Shown one piece after another: positions 16,455 through 22,973 of a DNA stretch of 38,125 bases. Source of the stretch: Candidatus Helarchaeota archaeon (GTDB lineage: Archaea > Asgardarchaeota > Lokiarchaeia > Helarchaeales > HEL-GB-A); contig JAEOSY010000252.1 in NCBI GenBank assembly GCA_016840125.1, positions 1 through 38,125 on the forward strand, in the 5' to 3' direction. Made by a program: the position numbers and the translations under genes. Every line of letters begins with the position of its first letter. Positions within the stretch are counted from its first letter, which is position 1. Below the pieces are notes generated by a model that was not told where the DNA came from, did not search any database, and saw only the letters and a program-made list of their open reading frames with translations.

Positions 16455-16521
16455 TAAAACCTCAATTGTGACTAGATATGCAAAATCTCACTTTACGAAA
16501 TCCTACCAACTAGGAAGTTAG
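16402..16521 (+). pseudogene. N-terminal fragment of a Rab-like GTPase
   Basis: An open frame from TTG 16402 (or GTG 16399) to TAG 16519-16521 encodes about 39 residues: 'FKIIIVGDSGVGKTSIVTRY' followed by 'AKSHFTKSYQLGS'. At the DNA level the part from ~16420 to ~16510 is nearly the same as the start of the intact GTPase gene at 17855-17945; I count only about ten differences. Homology ends abruptly after 'SYQ', where the intact gene reads 'ITIGVD'. It is a recent, truncated duplicate on the plus strand, wedged between two minus-strand pseudo-GTPase genes, ending 5 bases before the next one. It lacks everything after the P-loop and first helix, so it cannot fold as a GTPase. Confidence 0.8.
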
Positions 16522-16526
16522 TACAA

Positions 16527-17735
16527 TCACTCTTTGTCTGTTGTTGAAACTTTGAAGAGTCTCTGCCAGTTTTGGCCTTTTTGGTCTTGTAACCAGTTCC
16601 GATAGAGAAAACCTAGACATACGGTAGCTAATAAGCGATCAATTCCCGCATCATATTTGATTGAGATTTCGATAGTCGATGCTTCTGGTCTAAATGGAAA
16701 ACCGATTTTTGAAGCTAGGGCTAGAATTTCCTCTCGGGATACGACTCTATTATCCGAATCAATATTGCTCGCACCTATTACTGAAACGATTTGACCACAG
16801 GATTCTGTTACTTCCTCATGCCAGTTGGTTAGGTGTTCAAAACTCGCCCTATTAGCTACATTAAAGAAATAAATACATGCTACCGAACCTTTGTAAAAAC
16901 TAGGGCGGAGATAAGAAAAGCGTTCTTCTTGACTGATCAACCACATCTGGAGCTTGAATTTTATCCCTTCTATAACAACCGGTTTGACAGCAAACGTCAC
17001 CCCAATTGGTGGGTTTTCGTCGATAGTTGGAGTAATTTGTCTAAGTAATCCTAGTCCATCTACCTCCGCATCCCCTACAAGTACAACTTTTAATAAATGA
17101 TCGTAGTCTTTGATTATTTTCTCAGGAACACTTGGTAACTGTGTTAAAAACTCTGGAGGTGGGGTAATGTCCGGTTGAACTACTTCAGGTTGTTCTGGGG
17201 GAATTAAACCTTTGAAATAGGCAAAAAACCAGCATATATTCGTGAATAATTGCTCTATTCCATAATCATCTTTGAGTGATAATTCGAGCGCGGAAGCTTC
17301 TGGCATGTAAGGATAGCAGATCTTTGAGGCTAATTCTTCAATTTCCTCATTAGATACCGCTCTATTATCAGAATCAATGTTCGTTGCAGCGATAACTGAT
17401 ATAATTTCACCAGTATTTTCCGTTACTTCTTTATGCCAGTTAGTTAGATGTTCAAAACTCTCCCTATTTGTTACGTCAAAGATATAAATACACGCCACTG
17501 TACCCCGATAATACAAAGGTCGAAGGAAGGCAAAGCGCTCTTGGCTGGAAGCCATCCAAAGCTGCAATTTAAACCTTTGACCTGCAACGTCTATCGTCTT
17601 AATAGCGAACTCTAATCCAACCGTCATCAAGGATCCATCGTTGAAATGAGAACTAACCTTTTTCATTAACTCGGTCCTGCCTACGTCTGCATCACCTACG
17701 ATGAAAACTTTAAACAAATGATCATAGTCTGACAT
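16527..17735 (-). CDS. Tandem double pseudo-GTPase
   Basis: 402 residues made of two Rab-like domains (about 1-180 and 215-390) joined by a proline-rich linker ('PEQPEVVQPDITPPPEF'). Domain 1 has P-loop GDADVGRTE (Lys to Arg) and WMASSQE for WDTAGQE. Domain 2 has GDAEVDGLG and WLISQEE. In both, NKxD is replaced by TNID/SNID and the SAK motif by SLK/SIK. The surrounding core ('YYRGTVACIYIFDVTNRESF', 'SFEHLTNWHEEVTE') is well kept. Domain 2 is the closest relative of the 183-residue protein downstream. Nucleotide hydrolysis is unlikely; binding by domain 1 (R instead of K) would be weak at best. A two-domain protein of this kind could bridge partners. There is no membrane helix and no C-terminal lipid motif. 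It is divergent from the intact GTPase gene across an 83-base gap. Confidence 0.8.
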   Translation of the reverse strand: MSDYDHLFKVFIVGDADVGRTELMKKVSSHFNDGSLMTVGLEFAIKTIDVAGQRFKLQLWMASSQERFAFLRPLYYRGTVACIYIFDVTNRESFEHLTNWHKEVTENTGEIISVIAATNIDSDNRAVSNEEIEELASKICYPYMPEASALELSLKDDYGIEQLFTNICWFFAYFKGLIPPEQPEVVQPDITPPPEFLTQLPSVPEKIIKDYDHLLKVVLVGDAEVDGLGLLRQITPTIDENPPIGVTFAVKPVVIEGIKFKLQMWLISQEERFSYLRPSFYKGSVACIYFFNVANRASFEHLTNWHEEVTESCGQIVSVIGASNIDSDNRVVSREEILALASKIGFPFRPEASTIEISIKYDAGIDRLLATVCLGFLYRNWLQDQKGQNWQRLFKVSTTDKE

Positions 17736-17818
17736 TGTTCCATCCTCTTCTTTTTATAAATTATATATATGAATAATGTTCTTTAAATAGCGTTAGCTTA
17801 TTTAGGTTTAAACTGAGA
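17736..17818. promoter_or_regulatory. Shared divergent promoter of the pseudo-GTPase and GTPase genes
   Basis: An 83-base AT-rich gap between divergent starts. TTTATAAATTATATATATGA (about 17753-17772) offers TATA boxes on both strands. The arrangement suggests that the double pseudo-GTPase and the intact GTPase are expressed together. Confidence 0.45.
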
Positions 17819-18601
17819 GTGAAAAGGTTGGCATCTCAAATAATTCATAATACTTTCAAGCTCATAATTGTAGGTGACGCTGGGGTCGGGAAAACCTCAA
17901 TTGTGACTAAATATGCAAAATCTCACTTTAAGAAATCTTACCAAATAACAATTGGGGTAGATATATTTACAAAAACTGTTGAAGTACCTACCAATGGAGA
18001 TCTACGCCGTGCTAGACTCTCAATATGGGATACTGCGGGACAAGAACGTTTTTCATATGTAAGACCATCATTTTACAGAGGGGCTGCAGGAGGTTTAGTG
18101 GTATTTGATTTAAGTAAGAGGCAAAGTTTTGAAAATACGCCAAAATGGATGGAGGAAGTCAAGAAAGCACGTGTTTCAATACCTCAAATTCTGGTTGGGA
18201 ACAAATTGGATCTACATGACCGAGAAACTTCTTATGAAGAAGCACTAAACTTTGCATCTGAATTGAATATGGAATATTTTGAATCGTCTGCTAAGGATAA
18301 TCAAAATATTTTCGAGATCTTTCAGAGGTTAGCTGAACTTGTATTAATTCGTCATCTTCAAGAAGTTGAACAAGATTCTGCTGAGGAACAAAAATATGTT
18401 GATGATATCAATAGATACTTGGTGTTAGCTCAACAAGCCTATGAGGACCGACAAGACCAAAAATTTCAAGAAGCTCTCATCCTACTTAAAAAAGCTCAAG
18501 CCTACGCGCAGAAGATAGTATTTCAGGAAGGCTTGGAATGGATCGAAAAGGAAACTCAACTTATTACACAGATTTTAAAGCAACAAGAGCCCCCCGGATA
18601 G
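17819..18601 (+). CDS. Rab-like small GTPase with helical C-terminal extension
   Basis: 260 residues. All five G motifs are intact: P-loop GDAGVGKTS (19-27), switch I T44 in 'TIGVD', WDTAGQE (70-76), GNKLD (127-131) and 'ESSAKD' (155-160). 'SYVRPSFYRGAAGGLVVFDL' and 'SFENTPKWMEEV' are Rab-type. Beyond ~175 there is an unusual extension of about 85 residues, rich in Glu, Gln and Lys and predicted helical, much like a TPR- or coiled-coil-like hairpin ('LVLAQQAYEDRQDQKFQEAL'). No C-terminal cysteine is present, so membrane binding by prenylation is excluded; a partner or the extension must localise it. The start is uncertain: GTG 17819 or TTG 17828. It is likely a GTP-driven switch in membrane or cytoskeleton regulation. 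Substrate partners may include the pseudo-GTPases and the longin/roadblock proteins nearby. Confidence 0.9.
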   Translation: MKRLASQIIHNTFKLIIVGDAGVGKTSIVTKYAKSHFKKSYQITIGVDIFTKTVEVPTNGDLRRARLSIWDTAGQERFSYVRPSFYRGAAGGLVVFDLSKRQSFENTPKWMEEVKKARVSIPQILVGNKLDLHDRETSYEEALNFASELNMEYFESSAKDNQNIFEIFQRLAELVLIRHLQEVEQDSAEEQKYVDDINRYLVLAQQAYEDRQDQKFQEALILLKKAQAYAQKIVFQEGLEWIEKETQLITQILKQQEPPG

Positions 18602-18610
18602 CTAAAATAG

Positions 18611-18627
18611 TTTTTTATATATAATAG
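18611..18627 (+). promoter_or_regulatory. Candidate TATA box for the 389-residue gene
   Basis: TTTTTTATATATAATAG lies about 50-65 bases before the ATG at 18679; a start 25 bases downstream fits a short leader containing GAAGGGA. Confidence 0.35.
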
Positions 18628-18678
18628 TATCTTATTTTTTTAAGAGTTTAAATCAAATAATCTTGAAGGGAAATAACT

Positions 18679-19848
18679 ATGCCAAATACGTATGGAGATA
18701 TTCCAGATCATGTACGCTTCAAGCCGTATATGCCCTTATTCCCGAATACATGGAAACTTTTTCAAACAATCGGGTGGCCAGCGTTCTACCAGTTTAATTT
18801 AGATTCTGAAGCTGGGTGTTATGACTTTTTTGAAACTCGATTTAATGAATCCATTGCCACTTCGGAAGATGTCACAAATAACAAACTCGAGGCTCCCGAT
18901 AAAGTACTTTCCTATGTCTTGTTATTACCGAATGTCGCAATTCGCGCAGATTTATTACAAGGCACGTCAAAGTTGTTTGCAGGAGAATCAGTTGATCTAA
19001 CCTATATCATTTTAAAACATGATACGCAAGAGGTTTTTGCGCTTCTCAACGGTCATATGGAAGAAGGACTCCCTGTCGATTGGTGGTTTGTCCGTCCCGA
19101 TGATGAACTGCTTGATCGCCGTCATATGAAGATTGGCTATAAGTTGAAGGAGATCCCCTCCCGAATAAAAGACCTTCAAAAGTCAAGTATGCGCCTAATC
19201 GATGTTTTCAAGGATATCCGAAACGAACGCACGCCTCAGTGGGCAAACGCCCATTATTTTGTGATAAATGCCTATGAGACTTTCGCCCTCAATTTGCTTT
19301 ATGAACCGAGTAGCTATGAATCAATCAGTCAGGGATTTGATGGATGGGCTGCGAAAGAGCTGTACGGCTTACCTGACTATGCATTTGCTCTAATTCCTTG
19401 GCCACAAATGATAAACATGTTTCTCTACCAAGGAAGAGCTGCATTTACTAAGAAATTAGCGAGTTTAGCCACGCATGGGCATTTATTCATCTCACCGTTT
19501 GAAGAAAAAAATCGCGAGCTAATCATGCGGCTTCATAGTCACATCTACGACTGGTATCAAAAGGAGAAAATAGGGAAAGGGGTTCCATATCCCATTCAAA
19601 CTTTAGGTTGCGAATTTCCAAATCTCAAACAAAAAAAGGATCCGGATACTCGATTTGCATATAAATATCCTCATGGAGATTGGATAAAACCGGACGAACT
19701 TGGAATTCCTCCCGAAGAATTGACGAAGGGTGTCTACTTGGATGTCACTCACGAAACCCCAGTCGAAGAAAAAATAGACCACTCACATATAATTTCAATT
19801 GGAATCGGGCGTGATACTGAATTCATTAAACCTGCTGCAAAAGACTAA
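18679..19848 (+). CDS. Protein of unknown function, 389 residues
   Basis: I do not recognise the family. The ATG at 18679 has GAAGGGA upstream. The protein is soluble-looking: no signal peptide, no transmembrane helix, balanced charge, rich in aromatic residues and prolines. Visible blocks include 'PNTWKLFQTIGWPAFYQFNL' near the N-terminus, 'MEEGLPVDWWFVRPDDELLD' (about 133-152) and 'YGLPDYAFALIPWPQMINMF' in the middle. The last ~70 residues are more polar and carry several His/Asp/Glu. The codon use and composition are like the neighbours. It follows the GTPase gene by 77 bases and has its own probable promoter. It could be an enzyme, but no catalytic signature is visible to me. Confidence 0.6.
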   Translation: MPNTYGDIPDHVRFKPYMPLFPNTWKLFQTIGWPAFYQFNLDSEAGCYDFFETRFNESIATSEDVTNNKLEAPDKVLSYVLLLPNVAIRADLLQGTSKLFAGESVDLTYIILKHDTQEVFALLNGHMEEGLPVDWWFVRPDDELLDRRHMKIGYKLKEIPSRIKDLQKSSMRLIDVFKDIRNERTPQWANAHYFVINAYETFALNLLYEPSSYESISQGFDGWAAKELYGLPDYAFALIPWPQMINMFLYQGRAAFTKKLASLATHGHLFISPFEEKNRELIMRLHSHIYDWYQKEKIGKGVPYPIQTLGCEFPNLKQKKDPDTRFAYKYPHGDWIKPDELGIPPEELTKGVYLDVTHETPVEEKIDHSHIISIGIGRDTEFIKPAAKD

Positions 19849-19885
19849 AACTAGAAACCAATATTTCACGATCTATAAAGAGATT

Positions 19886-20452
19886 TTACAATTTTATTCC
19901 ATACTCTTGTTTTACATATTTTTTGACTTTTTGTTTCTCTTTCTCGTTTGGTTCCATTTCGTAAAGTTGTTGGAAACAGCCTTTTGCTTTTTTCGTTTCT
20001 CCTAGATCCTTATATACTGCACCTAACAGACGCAAACTATCCGAATTCGGTGAAATATCAATTGATTTCTCAAGAAATTGGGCTGCCCTTCGATATTTCT
20101 TCTTTAATCCGTAAATCACTCCTTTTTGAAACCAAGCAAGAGCATGATTTGGGTTAAGTGTAAGCACTGCCTCATAACATTCAAGTGCCTCTCTATATTT
20201 ATTGCCTACCTCATATTCAACGCCCATGAAATACCATGCATCAGTATGATTCGGATTGAGCTTGAGTACTTTTTCAAAACTTTTAACAGCGTACTTGTTT
20301 TTCTTTATAAGCGCATAGCAGAATCCCAGTTTAAACCAAGCTTCCGTTGAGTTTGGGTCAATTTCTGTGGCTTTTTTAAATTGATCGAGTGCTTTTTTGG
20401 GCATTTTCTTCTCTAGGAGGTCGGTTCCTTTTTCAATTATTTCCTGAGCCAT
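19886..20452 (-). CDS. Tetratricopeptide-repeat (TPR) protein
   Basis: 188 residues from ATG 20452; a TTG four codons upstream is possible but has no better ribosome-binding site. The protein is about five TPR units of 34 residues in a row, for example 'AWFKLGFCYALIKKNKYAVK', 'AWYFMGVEYEVGNKYREALE' and 'AWFQKGVIYGLKKKYRRAAQ', with the conserved 'LNPNHTDAW' and 'LNPNHALAW' turns. It ends with a basic helix. TPRs are protein-binding scaffolds; nothing in the sequence names the partner. No membrane segment or other domain. It is convergent with the 389-residue gene (37-base gap). Confidence 0.88.
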   Translation of the reverse strand: MAQEIIEKGTDLLEKKMPKKALDQFKKATEIDPNSTEAWFKLGFCYALIKKNKYAVKSFEKVLKLNPNHTDAWYFMGVEYEVGNKYREALECYEAVLTLNPNHALAWFQKGVIYGLKKKYRRAAQFLEKSIDISPNSDSLRLLGAVYKDLGETKKAKGCFQQLYEMEPNEKEKQKVKKYVKQEYGIKL

Positions 20453-20546
20453 GGTATAGTCCAATCCAGAGTATTATTAACAAGAGTAATCAATAAGGAT
20501 TTTTTATATTTTATTAAATCTTTTAAAAAGAGAAAAAAAGAATATA

Positions 20547-21869
20547 TTAGCCCATTATCTTTTTCGCAATCGCTTCTACTTCTTCAATTTTCATTCCCAT
20601 TGATTCCATGACTTCATTGTAGGTGTCTACGAACTTCTCGAACTTTTCCTTTCCTCTTCGTATTTGCTCCGCCTTCACCTCAAGCACAATTGCGCGTAAT
20701 TGCTCTTTGGTTGGTTTAATGCCCAGCGGTTCCAACGCATCTTTCAAGACAACCTCAGTGCCAGAAAATTTTCCATACCGAAAGATACTTTTTCTCCCAA
20801 ACCAAGCGTGTGGAATTGATTCATAGGTATGTGGATGTGCGAGCACTCCTGCGGCGTGAATCCCACTTTCATGCTTGAATGCATTTGCGCCAATGACTGG
20901 TTTATTTATGGATATGGGAACGCCGCTGAATCTTGAAATCTTCTTTGCGACTTCAAACATTTTTTCCAAGTTAATTCTTAATTTTATACCAAGTAATCCC
21001 ATCATAATAGTAATAATTTCTTCCAGGGGTGCGTTCCCAGCACGTTCGCCTATTCCGGTCAGGGTCCCATTTAAACCAGTGCATCCTACCTCTAAACTTG
21101 ATAAAATATTAGCTGTTGCGAGGCCATAATCATTATGACAATGAATTGCCATTGGTTTAAGTTCTGGATGTCCTTGCTTGGCAAATTCGTCCTCAACGGC
21201 TTTTATCCACCATTGCACTGTCCTCGGGGTCATTGTCCCGGTTGTATCTGCCAGTCCAAAGGTAGCAAAGCAGTGTTTCAACCGTTCTTTCGCAGCTATG
21301 ATTAATTCACACATATACGGGATATCTGCCCGTGAACAATCCTCTCGTCCAAAAACGACCCTCAAGTCGTGATCTTTCACGTACTGACATATATCAAGAA
21401 ATTTCTCCTTGTTGGTCTCCCGATCCATTTTTAGCTTATGTTTTATATGGAAATCCGAGCTGGAAGTGAATAAATCTAGGGCTGGCGCACCCACATCAAT
21501 TGCTGCATCTACATCGCTTTTTAGCGCCCTTGACATTACGAAATTTAACCCTTGCGGATGTTCATCAAAAATAAGTTTACAGGCTTTTCGCTCATCCTCT
21601 GAAACCGCCGGAAATCCTATTTCCATCCCATTGAACCCAATATCTTCCATGTCTTTAAACAATTCTAGTTTTTGTTCTGGTGTAAAATATACGCCCGTTT
21701 GTTGTTCGCCATCTCGAAGTGTCATGTCGACGACATTTATTGGTGTGTTGATCTTTACATCTTTCCAAGCTTCTTCAATATTCCAATTGTGGATTAAACC
21801 TTCCTCGTAAACTTTCGCATATTCTGGAGGCAACAATTTGAGGTATCGACTCATTTTTACTCTTACCAT
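20547..21869 (-). CDS. Homocitrate synthase / isopropylmalate synthase family protein (copy 1)
   Basis: 440 residues if started at ATG 21869, chosen because GGGGTGA lies 5 bases before it; the longer frame begins at a GTG inside that site. It has the DRE-TIM metallolyase core: 'VVDMTLRDGEQQTGV' (R52, D53), the metal-binding 'HCHNDYGLATAN' (from ~243), 'GIGERAGNAPLEEI' and 'HESGIHAAGVLAHPH'. These enzymes join acetyl-CoA to a 2-oxo acid. The C-terminal LeuA feedback domain is missing, so leucine-type IPMS is less likely than homocitrate synthase, (R)-citramalate synthase, AksA-like or Re-citrate synthase function. An N-terminal extension of about 45 residues is unusual. A paralogue is at 26574. 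The substrate cannot be assigned by eye. Confidence 0.85.
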   Translation of the reverse strand: MVRVKMSRYLKLLPPEYAKVYEEGLIHNWNIEEAWKDVKINTPINVVDMTLRDGEQQTGVYFTPEQKLELFKDMEDIGFNGMEIGFPAVSEDERKACKLIFDEHPQGLNFVMSRALKSDVDAAIDVGAPALDLFTSSSDFHIKHKLKMDRETNKEKFLDICQYVKDHDLRVVFGREDCSRADIPYMCELIIAAKERLKHCFATFGLADTTGTMTPRTVQWWIKAVEDEFAKQGHPELKPMAIHCHNDYGLATANILSSLEVGCTGLNGTLTGIGERAGNAPLEEIITIMMGLLGIKLRINLEKMFEVAKKISRFSGVPISINKPVIGANAFKHESGIHAAGVLAHPHTYESIPHAWFGRKSIFRYGKFSGTEVVLKDALEPLGIKPTKEQLRAIVLEVKAEQIRRGKEKFEKFVDTYNEVMESMGMKIEEVEAIAKKIMG

Positions 21870-21923
21870 TTCATTCACCCCTAAGCAATCTGCATATGAT
21901 TATTGTATTATGATTTTTTTTTC

Positions 21924-21936
21924 TTTTAAATTTGTT
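21924..21936 (-). promoter_or_regulatory. Candidate TATA box for the homocitrate-synthase-family gene
   Basis: On the minus strand, AAATTTAAAAGAA about 55-67 bases before the ATG at 21869 fits a BRE/TATA element with a leader of about 30 bases. Confidence 0.35.
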
Positions 21937-21970
21937 ATTAATGATTTAGAATCTATCCATCGAATATTTT

Positions 21971-21990
21971 AAAAAGTACCGTACCTTTTT
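21971..21990. promoter_or_regulatory. Imperfect inverted repeat upstream of the homocitrate-synthase-family gene
   Basis: AAAAAGTACC GTACCTTTTT: arms AAAAAGTAC and GTAC(C)TTTTT, one base out of register. It lies about 100 bases upstream of the minus-strand start, just beyond the candidate TATA box, a usual place for an operator. Confidence 0.4.
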
Positions 21991-22020
21991 GATAATAATT
22001 TCCTAGTTTTTTTGTGGGGA

Positions 22021-22095
22021 ACATGCATGATGAAACGGACTAGATAGCGACCGGGAGTCGCTTGGAAAGAGGTTCATTCAGTAACTAATGCATGT
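22021..22095 (+). ncRNA. Candidate structured RNA or DNA fold-back element
   Basis: ACATGCAT (22021-22028) pairs perfectly with ATGCATGT (22088-22095). Directly inside, GATGAA (22029-22034) can pair with TTCATT (22073-22078, one G-U pair). In the middle AGCGAC (22046-22051) and GTCGCT (22057-22062) form a 6-bp hairpin with loop CGGGA. That gives a three-stem fold in 75 bases within a region without genes. It does not match tRNA, SRP RNA or C/D-box sRNA (a C-box-like ATGATGA is present but no CTGA box follows). It may be an RNA gene or a protein-binding/recombination site. Confidence 0.35.
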
Positions 22096-22251
22096 GGATA
22101 TAAGGTTTTATTCGAAATTATGGGAAATAGCCGCATAGTTTTCTAATTGGGAAGACAACCCTATATAATTTCAAACTAAAATTTCTAAGATTAATCTACT
22201 TCAGATTATATTCGGGAGAATTTTTGCGTCCCAATTTATTTCCCATTAAAT

Positions 22252-22271
22252 TATAGACTACTTAGTCTATA
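22252..22271. promoter_or_regulatory. Perfect 9+2+9 palindrome, likely operator
   Basis: TATAGACTA-CT-TAGTCTATA. It lies 5 bases before a TATA-like TTTATATAC (22277-22285) and about 40 before a second BRE/TATA element. A dimeric regulator could bind here to control the small-protein operon. Confidence 0.5.
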
Positions 22272-22311
22272 TTGAGTTTATATACCCAATAGACAGGCAT
22301 ACTGTTATCTG

Positions 22312-22326
22312 AAAGGTTTAAATATA
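22312..22326 (+). promoter_or_regulatory. BRE/TATA element of the small-protein operon
   Basis: AAAGGTTTAAATATA fits an archaeal BRE (AAAGG) followed by a TATA box. Initiation would fall near 22347, upstream of all small frames between 22377 and 23627. Confidence 0.45.
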
Positions 22327-22376
22327 ATGGAATCTTCCTAGATTCAAGAATTCCAACCGAAATATAACCCCACCAG

Positions 22377-22514
22377 GTGTCTATATCACATCTGGGAGAT
22401 CAAAGATGCTTTTTTGATGAAGCGATCAGGGGGGGTGTTTTGGAGGAATTTGGCCAAAAAATTGTTGGAGAAGAAAAGATGGAAGCAGAATTCGAAGCTA
22501 CGCTGACGAGATAA
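22377..22514 (+). CDS. Possible small acidic protein (weak)
   Basis: A 45-codon frame from GTG 22377 to TAA 22512-22514, or a shorter form from TTG 22440 behind the G-rich GGGGGGGTG. The end, 'LEEFGQKIVGEEKMEAEFEA', is strongly acidic, in contrast to the very basic protein that follows. No convincing ribosome-binding site for the long form and no known family. Included because it lies between the promoter and the next small gene. Confidence 0.2.
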   Translation: MSISHLGDQRCFFDEAIRGGVLEEFGQKIVGEEKMEAEFEATLTR

Positions 22515-22522
22515 CGTTAGCG
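22501..22522 (+). promoter_or_regulatory. Hairpin just upstream of a small gene's ribosome-binding site
   Basis: CGCTGACG-AGATAA-CGTTAGCG forms an 8-bp stem (one G-U pair) with a 6-base loop. It ends one base before GGTGA (22524-22528), the ribosome-binding site of the 45-residue protein. It could modulate translation or mark an RNA end; there is no U-run, so a terminator is less likely. Confidence 0.45.
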
Positions 22523-22533
22523 TGGTGAATTAA

Positions 22534-22671
22534 TTGTCTCCAAAAAGAAAAGGCAAGAAAAAAGATAGATTCGGTAAAAAAAGTTTCTATCATGAAAAAC
22601 GGAGAAATAGAAAGTATCGGAAAGCATTAAAATCATGGAAAATGGATTATCCTGATTATTTCAAGAAGTAA
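22534..22671 (+). CDS. Small, very basic protein (45 residues)
   Basis: TTG 22534 to TAA 22669-22671, with GGTGA five bases before the start. The product begins 'LSPKRKGKKKDRFGKKSF' (first residue Met when initiated) and is over one third Lys/Arg, with aromatic residues towards the end ('WKMDYPDYFKK'). Such composition suits a nucleic-acid-binding or ribosome-associated peptide. No family recognised. It lies 77 bases before the Gly-Gly protein gene and may share its promoter. Confidence 0.4.
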   Translation: MSPKRKGKKKDRFGKKSFYHEKRRNRKYRKALKSWKMDYPDYFKK

Positions 22672-22748
22672 ATAATCCTAAATCGATTTTAATAAGGACT
22701 GATACCCCTTTGATTTTTTTAAAATAAAGGTAAAAAGAGGTGAAAAAG

Positions 22749-22970
22749 TTGGGAAAAGCAAAGAATGTCAGAATCATAAAGCTTACGTCTAGTGGTCATA
22801 CTGAATGCGTTGCAAACCAAAATTACGCATACAACATGGTGCGGCAAGCATTATCCGAGGGATACTTCGCATACTGCGAGCCTGGTAACGTAGTTGTTTC
22901 GCAAGTCAGTGAATTAAGCACTCGCCGGTTAGAAAAGGTTATCCTGTACGCGCCTATCGCAGGAGGATAA
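22749..22970 (+). CDS. Small protein with C-terminal Gly-Gly, candidate ubiquitin/MoaD-like beta-grasp
   Basis: 73-74 residues. TTG 22749 is preferred because GAGGTGA lies five bases before it; GTG 22740 would add three residues but overlaps that site. The order strand ('VRIIKLTS'), strand ('HTECVA'), helix ('NYAYNMVRQALSEG'), strands ('YFAYCE', 'NVVVSQV') and a last strand 'VILYAPIAGG' ending in Gly-Gly at the stop is the ubiquitin/ThiS/MoaD/SAMP beta-grasp pattern. A terminal 'PxxGG' is the part such proteins need for activation by an E1-like enzyme. No E1, E2 or JAB gene is nearby. The next gene begins 3 bases after the stop, and the Gly-Gly codons themselves (GGAGGA) form its ribosome-binding site. 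So the tail could also be selected partly for translation coupling. Role unknown. Confidence 0.5.
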   Translation: MGKAKNVRIIKLTSSGHTECVANQNYAYNMVRQALSEGYFAYCEPGNVVVSQVSELSTRRLEKVILYAPIAGG

Positions 22971-22973
22971 AAT

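Larger units (their letters stand above)
21991..22376. other. Long gene-free region rich in inverted repeats
   Basis: About 390 bases with no supportable gene. It has a nested fold-back element at 22021-22095. Further inverted repeats are AATTGGGA/TCCCAATT (22145-22152 with 22229-22236) and TAATCT/AGATTA (22192-22197 with 22203-22208). A 9+2+9 palindrome lies at 22252-22271, and two TATA-like boxes before the small-protein operon. No tRNA-like cloverleaf was found. Confidence 0.6.

Noticed and set aside
22027..22095. C/D-box sRNA suggested by ATGATGA at 22027-22033
   Set aside because: No D box (CTGA) at suitable distance and no second C'/D' pair; the stems described in the features explain the segment better.
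22417..22503. 29-codon frame from ATG 22417 with basic product
   Set aside because: Very short, no ribosome-binding site, and overlaps the hairpin and other small frames; not enough support to call it.
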